Assembly: GCA_030533445.1 (NCBI GenBank)
Contig: CM060064.1
Coordinates: forward strand, 40,393,787-40,457,786
Direction: 5' to 3'
Length of the DNA stretch: 64,000 nt
Source: Cyprinodon diabolis
Lineage: Eukaryota > Chordata > Actinopteri > Cyprinodontiformes > Cyprinodontidae
Numbering within the stretch: the stretch's first letter is position 1; each line of letters starts with the position of its first letter. Below are positions 12,235 to 22,747 of the stretch, in pieces. A model generated the notes under the pieces. It made no database searches, was not told the DNA's origin, and worked only from the letters and a program-made list of their open reading frames with translations. The position numbers and the translations under genes are program-made.

Positions 12235-12354
12235 CTACAGAGATAAAAGAAAAATCTTTCTTTTTTTATATTAGTCATAAAAACACATAAAATAAAATCT
12301 GGATGATTGTGAATTTGTTTTTAATTATTAGAGAGGTATAGCATTAAAACTGAC

Positions 12355-12397
12355 CTGCAAGGAGAGTTAATGTATTAATACTTTCCATGACCATCAT
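12355..12397 (-). CDS. Signal-peptide exon of the lectin-like gene
   Basis: Minus-strand ATG at 12395-12397 followed by MMVMESINTLTLLAG. The donor GTCAG lies just downstream, and the Gly codon is split with the next exon, where LFSLCLC completes a hydrophobic signal peptide. It is placed 120 bp upstream of the lectin-domain exon, the usual arrangement in fish secreted C-type lectins. Reading frame is kept across the junction. Confidence 0.6.
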
Positions 12398-13158
12398 AGA
12401 AAATATAACTGTCCTACAAAAAGGACAGCAGATATAAATAAGAATTAAACTGTACAGTTATAGTAAAAAAAAAATCTATAAATTGATAAGATTGCAATTC
12501 CTACATGAGGGACTTACCTGATGTGAATTCTTTGGATTTTGGCTACTGCAAAATCTTGTCCTACAATAATATAGATGTATAATAAACTTCAGCTTAGTCT
12601 TTAATGCTTTGACTCGTTGCTTAACAATAACTCGAGGCACTATATTTGTTTCTTTATGTAAGCCTTAGTTTTCATGGGGATATTTGTTATTCTGATCAAC
12701 CTTCCTCCTTATGTAAAAACGAATGGAAATCAGACTAATTAATTATAATGTTTGACATAAGTCATGTAAATCAGATTTATGACAAAGGTCACTGGACTAA
12801 CTGCTGAGGATCAAGGGATCATGGAGGAGGTTTGGTTAACTCCCCTGGGGAAACAGAGAACCGAAGTTGGGAGAGGGAAGATGAGTCGACAATAAATGCA
12901 GTTTCAAACCTCTACCAAACTCAATTCCATGTTCTCTCTACCCGATAACTGCCTACTCTCCACACACAGAGCTGAGGCAGTACCAACTTAAAAAAAGAGT
13001 TTTATAGACACTGCTTAGAAATGTCACTTTTATTGGCAAATTTATGGCGTTATGGTGGGAAAAACACTCCACATCCTGAACAAACTTTTAACATATAATC
13101 CATTAGACAACACTGGGTCTGCATTTTGCTCTTAAAAGCTGCTTCTCTAAAATAAATA
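12398..13158. other. Non-coding stretch, nothing recognised
   Basis: Probable upstream region of the lectin-like gene (minus strand). No clear TATA box, repeat boundary or exon could be read. Confidence 0.4.
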
Positions 13159-14763
13159 CAGTGGGGCAAAAAAGTATTTAGTCAGGCACCAATAGTGCAA
13201 GTTCTCCCACTTAAAAAGATGAGAGAGGCCGGTAATTTTCATCATAGATATACCTCAACTATGAGAGACAAAATGAGAAAAAAAAATCCAGAAAATCACA
13301 TTGTCTGATTTTTAAAGAATTTATTTGCAAAATATGGTGGAAAATAAGTATTTGGTCAGTTACAAACAAGCAAGATTTCTGGCTCTCACAGACCTGTAAC
13401 TTCTTCTGTAAGAGGCTCCTCTGTCCTCCACTCGTTACCTTCATTAATGGCACATGTTTGAACCCATAATCAGTATAAAAGACATCTGTCCACAACCTCA
13501 AACAGTCACACTCTAAACTCCACCATGGCCAAAACTAGAGAGCTGTCAAAGGACACCCGAAACAAAATTATAGACCTGCACCAGGCTGGGAAGTCTGAAT
13601 CTGCAATAGGTAAACAGATTGGTGTGAAGAAATCAACTGTGGGATCAATTATTAGAAAATGGAAAACATACAAGACCACTGATAATCTTCCTCGATCTGG
13701 GGCTCCACACAAGATCTCACCCCGTGGGGTCAAAATGATCACAAGAACGGTGAGTAAAAATCCCAGAAACACACGGGGGGACCTAGTGAATGACCTGCAG
13801 AGAGCTGGGACCAAAGTAACAAAGGCTACCATCAGTAACACACTACGCCGCCAGGGACTCAAATCCTGCAGTGCCAGACGTGTCCCCCTGCTTAAGCCAG
13901 TACATGTCAAGGCCCTTCTCAAGTTTGCTAGAGAGCATTTGGATGATCCAGACGATGAATGGGAGAATATCATATGGTCAGATGAAACCAAAATAGAACT
14001 TTTTGGTAAAAACTCTACTCGTCGTGTTTGGAGGAGAGAGAATGCTGAGTTGCATCCAAAGAACACCATACCTACAGTGAAGCATGGGGGTGGAAACATC
14101 ATGCTTTGGGGCTGTTTTTCTGCTAAGGGACCAGGACGACTGATCCGTGTGAAGGAAAGAATGAATGGGGCCATGTATCGTCAAATTTTGAGTGAAAACC
14201 TCCTTCCATCAGCAAGGGCATTGAAGATGAAACGTGGCTGGGTCTTTCAGCATGACAATGATCCCAAACACACCGCCCGGGTAACGAAGGAGTGGCTTTG
14301 TAAGAAGCATTTCAAGGTCCTGGAGTGGCCTAGCCAGTCTCCAGATCCCAACCCCATAGAAAATCTTTGGAGGGAGTTGAAAGTCCGTGTTGCCCAGCGA
14401 CAGCCCCAGAACATCACTGCTCTAGAGGAGATCTGCATGGAGGAATGGGCCAAAATACCAGCAACAGTGTGTGAAAACCTTGTGAAGACTTACAGAAAAC
14501 GTTTGATCTCTGTCATTGCCAACAAAGGGTATATAACAAAGTATTGAGATGAACTTTTGTTATTGACCAAATACTTATTTTCCACCATATTTTGCAAATA
14601 AATTCTTTAAAAATCAGACAATGTGATTTTCTGGATTTTTTTTTCTCATTTTGTCTCTCATAGTTGAGGTACATCTATGATGAAAATTACCGGCCTCTCT
14701 CATCTTTTTGAGTGGGAGAACTTGCACTATTGGTGGCTGACTAAATACTTTTTTGCCCCACTG
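13159..14763 (+). mobile_element. Complete Tc1-like transposon with 200-bp IR/DR ends, 1605 bp
   Basis: Terminal inverted repeats of 200 bp (13159-13358 and 14564-14763) start CAGTGGGGCAAAAAAG, are nearly identical, and are flanked by TA at 13157-13158 and 14764-14765. Each arm carries an outer (aagtatttagtca) and an inner (aagtatttggtca) copy of a short direct repeat, the IR/DR layout known from Sleeping Beauty-type fish elements. The arms enclose one uninterrupted transposase gene. Confidence 0.95.
13525..14547 (+). CDS. Tc1-like transposase, intact (IR/DR type)
   Basis: A 340-residue transposase beginning [15 protein letters not shown], with an ATG in a good context (caccATGG). Residues 1-110 hold two helix-turn-helix units ([30 protein letters not shown]) separated by the [11 protein letters not shown] hook. 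The DD34E triad is Asp in [10 protein letters not shown], Asp in FQHDNDPKH and Glu in NPIENLW, with the 34-residue spacing preserved. Full length, with no stop or frameshift. One departure from the family's usual SPDLNPIEN is visible: this copy reads SPDPNPIEN, a Leu-to-Pro change four residues before the catalytic Glu. That may lower activity. Otherwise the protein looks complete. Confidence 0.93.
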   Translation: MAKTRELSKDTRNKIIDLHQAGKSESAIGKQIGVKKSTVGSIIRKWKTYKTTDNLPRSGAPHKISPRGVKMITRTVSKNPRNTRGDLVNDLQRAGTKVTKATISNTLRRQGLKSCSARRVPLLKPVHVKALLKFAREHLDDPDDEWENIIWSDETKIELFGKNSTRRVWRRENAELHPKNTIPTVKHGGGNIMLWGCFSAKGPGRLIRVKERMNGAMYRQILSENLLPSARALKMKRGWVFQHDNDPKHTARVTKEWLCKKHFKVLEWPSQSPDPNPIENLWRELKVRVAQRQPQNITALEEICMEEWAKIPATVCENLVKTYRKRLISVIANKGYITKY

Positions 14764-14832
14764 TACATATTTCTTAAATGTAATTTTCAAGTTTCCAGGA
14801 GGTTTGGGTAATTTATTGTATTATTGTATTAA

Positions 14833-15414
14833 AGGGGAACACCTTTTTTTTTTTTACATTGGGGCATTGATTTTACGTTATTACATCATGTTCTACTCAC
14901 CTATATGAGTTTTGTGTCACTTGGAGCTGTTCTAAAGATATTCCGTTAGGTTCTATCCAAGTAACGTCCTCCTACAGGCAACAAGTTGAAGGCGCAAACT
15001 AAACTATTAATAATGTTTTCTTTATGGTACGGCACCATTCATAAGATGTAGGCGAATCACTGTCCCCAAGACATCCGCTGTTATATTTTAATATTTATAT
15101 TTTTAAAAAACAAAGCGGAGTGTGTATGACTTCATACACGCGCTGGACTGGAGTTGTGACAGGCAGCCCAGGCCGCAGGCAGCTATGCTCTACCCCTTCT
15201 ATTCGTTCGGCTAGCTAATCTGAATCGTTCATGTTCCGTTTTGAGAGCGAGATCATCTGTGGTAGTAGCACTAGACATCTTCCAATCTTGTGAGTAAAAC
15301 TAGCAGCAGTTCAGCGGACAGGATAAATTAATGGTAGCCGGCGCGCACCAATGACGTCATACAGTACAAACGCTGCCTTGTTTTTAGAAAATAAAAAAAA
15401 AACGGCGTTCACCT
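14833..15414. mobile_element. TTAA-flanked miniature element, family 3
   Basis: Inverted ends AGGGGAACACC and GGCGTTCACCT are flanked on both sides by TTAA (14829-14832, 15415-15418). It is 582 bp with no transposase. The inner sequence is GC-richer than its surroundings, with direct CG dinucleotides. TTAA duplication is typical of piggyBac- or Kolobok-like transposition; the superfamily is not proven. Confidence 0.65.
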
Positions 15415-15445
15415 TTAAGTATTAAGACAGTATTATGTAGATGAC

Positions 15446-15490
15446 ATCTGCTGTGATTTGGTACTGTACAAATACACTGATTTGATTATC
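15446..15490 (+). repeat. L2-type LINE 3' tail relic
   Basis: Contains 'tctgctgtgatttggtactg' and 'tacaaatacactgatttg', a diverged version of the tail typical of fish L2-type LINEs. Very short. Confidence 0.4.
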
Positions 15491-15891
15491 TACAAAGCAT
15501 ATATAAGTTTTAGAGCCATTTAACCTAAACATTTTGAAACTACATATATTAAATAATTATATGCTTTCCATAGGAAGTAGATCAGCTCATATAAAACCAT
15601 TTTCTTTTTTTTGTTTTACAAATGGTTCTTTGTAGCAGGTAATGGGCTATTATCTTGCAAAGTACATGGACAGTTTATTTTACCCTTGCGTTGTGTTCAG
15701 GTCTTTAGGAACTCAGAGAACTCTGAACCATGACATCCACTAAGAAAGAGTTCTGACAGGGATGGGGCAATTGTTTGAACTAAGAGGGTGTTAAACATTA
15801 ACAAACTGTACCCTCTGCCAAATGTTTGAACTTACAAAGAAAACAAGAGGAGTATACTAAATTTTGAAATGCAATTGGACAATGAATGAGG
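15491..15891. other. Upstream region of the F-type lectin gene
   Basis: AT-rich DNA without a recognised repeat or exon, lying just before the putative promoter. Confidence 0.4.
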
Positions 15892-15899
15892 TATTTATA
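15892..15899 (+). promoter_or_regulatory. Putative TATA box of the F-type lectin gene
   Basis: TATTTATA lies 274 bp before the ATG. The ATG exon is preceded by 'ttttatgcag', which looks like a splice acceptor, and a donor-like 'cagggtaaaa' lies near 15975. This fits a short non-coding first exon starting about 15925. All of this is inference from sequence. Confidence 0.35.
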
Positions 15900-16172
15900 C
15901 AGGGAAGAAAGTTTAGTGAATACTTCACGGTGTCAAGTTAAAGTGACTAATTAAATCTGTCGTTACAAAAATCAGGGTAAAAAAGAACTAAATTTCTAAC
16001 ATATTTATTTAAATCCTGTCTGAATTTATTATATTTTAGATAACAGCAACTTGACAAATACTCATAGTATGTTTGGGGGAAAAAAAGTTAAAAAAAGTTA
16101 AACTTTTATTATGAAGTTTAGACATTTTTAGTTGGTTTATAATCATGTATTATATATGTTTTATGCAGAATC

Positions 16173-16236
16173 ATGAGACAAGTTGTCCTCTTTCACTTGA
16201 TGCTCCTCCTTCCAATGTATGCAGCTCACAATTACC
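16173..16236 (+). CDS. F-type lectin exon 1: signal peptide
   Basis: ATG followed by MRQVVLFHLMLLLPMYAAHN, a typical hydrophobic secretion signal with likely cleavage after YAA. It ends with one base of a split Pro codon before the donor GTAAGT. The ATG exon boundary may start at 16171, after 'ttttatgcag'. Confidence 0.75.
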
Positions 16237-17327
16237 GTAAGTATAGCTTAAAAATCTTTGTGGATTTGTTGACACTGTAAACATTACTGTGGTTGAAATT
16301 CATGTAAATTTGTTAATAAAAGAAAACAGTTAAAATAATAATGGTTAATTCTTTAAAATCATATCAAGCCAATTTTTTTCATAACAGTTATCTCTTTTAA
16401 AGACAGTATTTTAGACTTAGACAGATTTATTTGTCATTTTGTTTAGTGTGTAAAACCAAAAGAAATTTTATTTAGAACAGCTCTCTGGACAATTTCATTT
16501 TTTTTTTAAGTGCAGCCTCGAAAAATAGTAAAAAAATTTGCAAAAGAATTTACAACTTCAGTATTTTACAACACTTTTCCTCCATTTTTAGTTTCTCATT
16601 GTCTAGCAAGTTTCCAAAGACTATCGTAATCATGTTTTTTTTGTTTTCTTTTAGCATGTTTCTTGCTTTCAACTAAGCAATGACTGTGAAGCCAAGACTT
16701 GACATAAATCTAATTTGAACATTTTGAAAGAAGGACCAACATGCATGAAAAAATTATACAAATTAAAATGGATGTAGAAGTTTGTGTCTAAATGATTGTA
16801 AGTATATTTTTAAATATAAATCTAGTGAAATATTACCTAAAAGTTTTGGTGCACCCTGATATGGAATCACATGCTGCAGATGTGTCCACTGCACGTCCAC
16901 ATTGCAGATCTTCTGCTAAATCCCAATAGTGCCCTCATGGTTTAAAGTTTGATAACTGCTGATGTGGGCAAACTTACCACTGGGTGAAAAATTAAATAAT
17001 AAAAACAATTTTTATTAAAAATAATTTACATTGTGCCACAGTGAATTAACTTGGAAAAATAAAATAAAAGCACATGAAATTTGTTCATTTTGAACCAGTA
17101 GAACATACAACCCAAACAAATATAACATTTTTGAAATTTTCTTCAACATTTCAAATGAATTTCTAAATGTTTATAGTAGATAAAACAAAATCAATAGTGG
17201 ACTAATTAAGAAACAAGCACCTACAATAACTTGATAGATATTTAGTTGTCTAATCTAAATTCTACTACAGTTTTACAGAATGAAGCATAACCTAATGTCA
17301 GATTTGAATAAAATCTGAAAATAAAAA

Positions 17328-17585
17328 CACTGTCCAGCGGGTTGTCGGTTCAAGTCCCGGCTTCTGCTTTCAGTGTTGTTGTGCCCTTGGGCAAGACACT
17401 TCACCTGCTTTGCCTACTGATGGTGGCACCAGTGTGCGGCAGCCTCGCTTCTGTCAGTGAGCCCCATAGCAGCTGTGGCAGCTGCCACCATAAGTGTGTG
17501 AGTGAATGGGTGAATGAATGAATGCAGTGTAAAGCACCGTGGTCAAGTCTCCTGTCTTGAAAAAGCGCTATATAATTACAGACCA
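17328..17585 (+). repeat. tRNA-derived SINE (5' part missing)
   Basis: Contains a Pol III B-box-like GGTTCAAGTCC at 17347-17357, followed by 'cccttgggcaagacacttcacc' type text, GAATGAATGAATG short repeats and an L2-like tail 'cttgaaaaagcgctatataa'. This combination is typical of fish tRNA-head SINEs mobilised by L2 LINEs. No A box is readable. The element ends about 23 bases before exon 2 of the lectin gene, so its tail abuts the polypyrimidine tract and acceptor. Confidence 0.7.
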
Positions 17586-17608
17586 TTTATCTTTTTTTTT
17601 ATGTGCAG

Positions 17609-17894
17609 CAAATGTGGCTTTGCGTGGCAAAGCAACTCAGTCACAGCGCTATTTTGGTATTTATAGTGCTGCATCCAATGCCATTGATGGAAACAGAAGT
17701 CCCATCTTCCATGATGATTCTTGCACCCTTACTTCAAACCAAACCAATCCTTGGTGGAGAGTGGACCTGCTGGACTCGTATATCATCACCCAAATTATAA
17801 TCACCAATAGAGGAGACTGTTGTGAAGAACACATCAAAGGAGCAGAAATACGGATTGGAACCTCTAAAGAAGGCAATGGTCTTGGAAACCCATT
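17609..17894 (+). CDS. F-type lectin exon 2: first part of domain 1
   Basis: Translates to [15 protein letters not shown], then [17 protein letters not shown] and [19 protein letters not shown], clear F-type lectin motifs including the hallmark vicinal Cys pair. In the family motif H-X26-R-X-D-X4-R/K the His is replaced by Leu (SCTLTS), the first Arg and Asp are kept (RGD), and the last Arg is His (EEH). Two of the three fucose-contacting residues are therefore absent. It ends in GTGAGT. Phases match exon 1. Confidence 0.88.
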
Positions 17895-18369
17895 GTGAGT
17901 GATCATTTTCATTCAGTTCAATATTGTCATACTGCACCAATTTACAAAACATGCCTCCAAAAAAAAATTATATGAATTTAGTAGAATAAGAGAGACCAGA
18001 TCAAAATAACATTTTCTGAACAAGTTATGAAACAATGCAATCAATTTCAATTTATTATTTAAGTTGATAGAAATGTTTTTTTTCTTGCTCAAGAAAACCC
18101 AGCATATTGCAACGAATCAACTAACTACAGCATGAACTCTTGTGCAAAACGTTGTGACAGTGGACTTGTGTTGCATCACTGACTTTGCAGCATTTGTTTA
18201 TATCAAGCATACATGTAGCTACAGTGGAAAGGAAAACGCCCCTTGAACATGAAAAAACTTTAGCATAACTATAGTTAGGAGGAGTTTGAAGATGATTCTT
18301 TGTTTGATGGGGAGCCAGTGGAGTTGTTGCAGGATGGGAGTGATATGATGAGAAATGGGGTCCGAGTGA

Positions 18370-19221
18370 TCAGGCGTGCTGCAGAGTTTTGGAGGAGCTG
18401 TAGTTTCTGGAGGGACTTGTTTGGAAGGCCAAAAAGAAGTGAATTACAGTAATCGATGCGTGAAGTGATGAGACTATGAACAAGAATGGCGGTAGTTTGG
18501 GGAGTGAGGGAGGGACGGAGACGAGAGATGTTACGTAGATGGAAGTAGGCAGACCGGGTGATGTTGTTAATGTGGGACTGGAAGGAGAGGGTGCTGTCAA
18601 GGACGACACCCAGACTCTTAACCTGAGGGGAGGGGAGGACAGTTGAATCATTGATGGTAAGTTATTAGCTTTGGAGAGAGTGTGAGGTGTGCCTACTAGG
18701 AGGACTTCGGTTTTAGAGCTATTCAGTTTGAGGAAGTTGGATAAGAACAAAGAATGGATTTCTTGGAGACAGAGGGTGAGGGAGATTGGTGGGAGTGAGG
18801 CAGATGGTTGAGTAGAAAGGTAGAGCTGGGTGTCGTCCGCGTAGCAGTGGAATTTGATATGATGCTTACGGAGGATGTAGCCAAGAGGGAGGATGTAGAT
18901 AATAAACAGGAGGGGCCCCAGGACAGAACCTTGGGGCACACCAGCAGAAACGGGGGAGTAGATGGATTTATGAGATTTGAGTTGTATGAACTGTGTCCTA
19001 TCTGAGAGGTATGAAGTGAACCAGGTTAGAGGGGTGCGGCTGATACCGATGGATGATAGTCGACTGATGAGAGTGGCATGGGAGATGGTGTCAAAGGCTG
19101 CTGTAAGGTCCAGGAGAATGAGGATGGAAAGTAGTCCAGAGTCAGAAGCCATAAGGAGGTCGTCAGAGATCTTGATGAGTGTGGTTTCAGTACTGTGTAC
19201 TGTGCAGAGGACGGAAGCCAA
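18370..19221 (-). pseudogene. LINE reverse transcriptase fragment
   Basis: A 283-codon open stretch with the RT core: [17 protein letters not shown] (catalytic Asp in LxxAFD), [13 protein letters not shown], and [12 protein letters not shown] (the YADD active site). It continues into [16 protein letters not shown]. The frame then shifts before the thumb and C-terminal motifs. L2-clade features dominate. Confidence 0.85.
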
Positions 19222-19714
19222 ATTGAAACTGTTCGTAAATATTGTTGGACATCAGGTGGTTGTGGAGTTGGGAGGCAACAGATTTTTCCAGAATTTTGGA
19301 CATGAAGGGTAGATTGGATATGGGACGTAAGTTATTGAAGTCGGTGGGGTCCAGGCCAGGTTTTTTCAGAATTGGGGTGACTGTAGCAGATTTGAGTGCA
19401 GAGGGGACTGAACCAGAGCTTAAGGAAGAGTGGACGATTTTGGTGATGAGAGGAGCAAGTTAAGAACAGCATGATTTAACCAGAGTGGACGGGAGAGGAT
19501 CGAGCTGACATGTGGAAGGTTTGGATTTATGAATGAAGTCGGAATAGGCTTGAACAGATGGAAGGTCAAAACTGGAGAGGGTGGTTGCAAAAGATGGGTA
19601 GGGGGTAGCAGGGTCGCCTCCAGCAACTGCAGCTCCAGATGAGGTCCGGTGTTTATGGATATCTGTGATTTTGGAGACGAAAAAGGACAAGAGTTTATTG
19701 CAGAAGTCATCGGA

Positions 19715-20761
19715 TTACATATGATGGGGAAGGGAGTCGGGAGGTTTGGTGATGGAAGTGAGAAGGGAAAAGAGAGTTTTGGAGTTGTGACGGTTGGAGT
19801 GGATTAAGTTAGAGTAATATGCAGATTTGGCAGCGGAGAGGGAAGTCTTGTACAGTGCAATGTGATCCTTGTACATATTTTTGTGAATGGTGAGTCCAGT
19901 TTTATTGGCAAGGCGTTCCAGCTGACGACCGTGAGATTTTAGGTGACGGAGAGCAGGAGTGAACCAGGGAGCTGAGTGAGTGAAGGAGACTGATCTAGAT
20001 TTCAGAGGAGCATGGATGTCCAGGAGAGTATGGAGATTTTGATTGTAGTGGGAAACCAGTTCATCAGGTGAGCAACAGGCAGATACACTGGGGATATTAC
20101 TAATGTCAGAGGTGAAGGCGTCGATGTTGATGTCCTTTACATTCCGGAAGGAGATGATGCGAGGGAGGGTGATTTTAGACAGAGGGAGCTTAACGTTAAA
20201 AGTAATGAGCATGTGATCGGAAAAAGCAACGGTATGGGATTTACAGTCAGAGGGGGTGATGCCAGAACAACAGACTAAATCTAGAATATGATTTTTACAG
20301 TGAGTTGGGAAGTTGATGTATTGATGTAGACCTAAGCTTTCCAGGCAGGATGATAAGTCTCTGGAGAGAGAAGCACTGATATTATCCATGTGAATGTTGA
20401 AATCTCCCAAAATAATCAGATTATGGGAGAGGGTTGAGAGATGTGTGAGGAGCTGAGAAAAGTCAGTCGAAAAATCCTTATTATATTTAGGAGGACGGTA
20501 GACGGTGGTGATAACTGTGGGAGAGGGTCCGGGCAGCAGTGAGGCGGAATATTCGAAAGAACAAAAAACAGGAGCAACAGGAATTGGGACAACCTTCCAG
20601 CTCTCGCGATGGAGCAATGCGAGACCTCCGCCGCATCCAGAAGCACGAGGCAGGCAAACGTAAAGAAAGCCAGATGGTGCAGACTCGTTAAGAGAGATAC
20701 ATTCATTAGGAAGCTGCCAGGTCTCTGTCAAACATAAAAAAATCAAGATTATGATCCGCAA
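19715..20761 (-). pseudogene. LINE AP-type endonuclease domain
   Basis: A 348-codon open stretch with CLTETW near the start, VYRPPKYN, LGDFNIHMD (GDFN motif) and a SDHMLITF motif near position 205: the ordered motifs of an exonuclease-endonuclease-phosphatase fold that nicks target DNA. It is separated from ORF1 and RT frames by frameshifts. Confidence 0.82.
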
Positions 20762-21632
20762 TGGCGTCTCTGATTAAAAGCCCCTTATTACTGAGTGAGC
20801 GAATGTTCAAGAGACCGAAGCTGACGGTGGCAGAGTTGAGTTTGGAGGCGGGGTTAGCCACTCTGGGTAAGCTAGCCAGGGTAGCCGGATTAGCACCCCG
20901 GCGAGCGTGACGAGAGCGGCGGCGCGTGGTGAGCAGAGTCTGTGTGGAGGGATCGGGGTTCCTATGAAAGCGCTTACCACGCGATCCACGGTGGATGTAT
21001 CTCCGGTTGGGCTGAAAGGTGATGTAGGAGGGGATGGAGCAACCATGTGGAGGCTGGAGGACGTCGACATGGCGTCGGAGCTTCAGAAGTTCGACAACGG
21101 AGTACTGGAACAGAGCGTCAGCTTGCAGTTGGGCAAGTGACACCAGAAGGCAGCCGAGCGTAAACCACAACAGCGACCGGAGAATCCACATCATCCTATA
21201 CGGAAGAAGGGCTGGAGGGCCAGGGATCCTCAGGTATGTCGTTGACCAGTTGGCTGGAAACAGGTGGGCCGGTGGCCGGTCGGCTGACGGGTCGGTTGTT
21301 GGCAGGAGGGCTGGTGGCCGGTCGGCTGATGACTGGTCGGCTGTAGACAGGTGGGCCGGTGGCCGGTGAGCCGATGACGGGTCGGTTGTGGACAGGTGGG
21401 CCGGTGACCGGTCCGCTGGTGATGGGTAGATTGTTGACAGGTGGGCCGGTGGCCGGTTGGCTATAGACAGGTAGGCCGCGGACAGGTCGGCTGTTGACAG
21501 GAGACCGCCGTCGGGATTGCAAAGCAGCGGTGAGCAGCGGCGACATCCACGCCAGCATTCACTCAAACCGGAAGACCGAGAAAGTGATGATGAGAGAGAT
21601 TTAGAGAGAGCATTCACAAAAAAAAAGAACAT
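20706..21632 (-). pseudogene. LINE 5' frame with proline/histidine-rich tandem repeats
   Basis: A 308-codon frame whose central part repeats units like DRPPAHLSTT. The C-terminal end (LLNIRSLSNKG) is the conserved entry into the endonuclease domain of L2-type LINEs (NIRSLxNK), so the true ORF2 start lies here. The N-terminal repeats come from a minisatellite at about 21235-21500. Confidence 0.65.
21235..21500. repeat. Minisatellite inside the LINE
   Basis: Irregular tandem units built on 'ggtgggccggtggccggt' and 'cggctgttgacag' variants, about 36-39 bp long, GC-rich against an AT-rich background. All frames stay open through it, giving repetitive peptides on both strands. Confidence 0.7.
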
Positions 21633-22042
21633 AAAAAGTTAATGGTAACAGTAGCTCCTTTTGTGGCTTCATCTAGGAGAGATGAACTGCTGAGAAAGCT
21701 CAGAAAATAAGTTCTGATCTGTTTTTTTTAGTTCTATATAATGAAAGAGAGTTGATCACAATAAAAGCTCACCCAGTAGCTTAGGATAACTTGAAGTTGC
21801 TTCTAGCAGTAGCTCAGCCACTGCCCGCTTCAACAGCGATTACACAGCTAAACTGCAGGCCCACAGGCTCTCCGACCAACATCAGTAGGCAACACAAGTG
21901 AAAAGCAGCGAAGGCCCTACTGCCTCATAAGTTAACTGGTTTTACAATATGAAAAGGACTGAAACCTCCTTTAACTAAAGTGGTTAGCTAATGTACTCTT
22001 AGCAGCGACTAAATTTTACAGACAAAAATGTCCTCTTTTCAG

Positions 22043-22197
22043 GGCTGCTACAATTCCCGCCATTGCAAGTGCGGCCTCTCACATAATAAATATTTCTGCT
22101 CGTATGGAGGGATGATACGTCACTGTTGTAAAACGAGAGAAAGGCAAGATTCTGTCACTCTGTGAAGTGGAGGTGTATGGCTACCGTGCCCCAACTG
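22043..22197 (+). pseudogene. F-type lectin exon 3: end of domain 1, with nonsense codon
   Basis: Phase and acceptor match exon 2. The translation has IPAIASAASHIINISARMEG, then TGA (22113-22115), then YVTVVKREKGKILSLCEVEVYG and the linker YRAPT. The stop sits where MEGRYV is expected (domain 2 reads MEGRYV). Both Cys of the loop disulphide seen in domain 2 (RCG and FEC) are replaced here (LAA and ISA). It ends with one base of a split Gly codon before the donor GTGAGA. Confidence 0.75.
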
Positions 22198-22557
22198 GTG
22201 AGAGATGTTATCCAATATTTATAAAATGGATAGTGAGATGACAAGTATTGAAACTATTTCATTTGATAATGAGAAAAATGAGGAAATGATAAAGCTCATC
22301 CCCATTCTAAAGCTCAATTTGAACCCTTGTTCCCCTTCAGGTAGGACTATGGTTTTAAAATGTTTGGTGAGATTTAAAGTCGTAGAGAAATCATATTTGT
22401 ATGTCAAATCACTCTGGCTTAAACATGTATATAAATGTACTCTTTATCAGACTACATTGTCACAAAATTTAGAAAATTTCTATCAAAAAAAAAAGTTTTA
22501 AGTTTTTTTTCTTTCTTCTTTCTTCTATCTCATGCAGGCCAGTTAGTTATACGTCAT

Positions 22558-22655
22558 ACGATATATATATATATATATACATATATATACATATATATAT
22601 ATACATATATATGTATATATATGTGTCTATATATATATATATATATATATACAGT
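22558..22655. repeat. (TA)n-rich microsatellite
   Basis: Alternating AT with interspersed 'atacat' and 'gtgtct' units in intron 3 of the lectin gene. It yields meaningless Ile-Tyr frames. Confidence 0.8.
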
Positions 22656-22747
22656 TAGTTGCATATTGACTGTCACAGAAAAGGACGGAAAAAAGTTAGA
22701 TTTCAAGTTACATACTTGAAAATTTGAAATGTTATTTTCTTTAACAG

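Larger units (their letters stand above)
18245..21960 (-). mobile_element. L2/CR1-clade LINE, decayed, inserted antisense in lectin intron 2
   Basis: Minus-strand order from 5' to 3' is: a proline-rich ORF1-like frame (21632-20706), an endonuclease frame (20761-19715), a connecting region with broken frames, and reverse transcriptase (19221-18370). The RT C-terminal motif [14 protein letters not shown] lies near 18340-18290 in another frame. Several frameshifts and stops separate these pieces, so the copy is dead. It keeps its 5' end but stops shortly after FKLLL, without the 3' untranslated tail seen in the L2-type LINE at 40 kb. Boundaries are approximate. Confidence 0.8.

Noticed and set aside
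13506..14174. 222-codon minus-strand frame in the second Tc1 element
   Set aside because: Shadow of the intact transposase on the plus strand.
17347..17357. Possible tRNA gene (B-box-like sequence)
   Set aside because: No A box, acceptor stem or anticodon arm; the surrounding text is a SINE body and tail.
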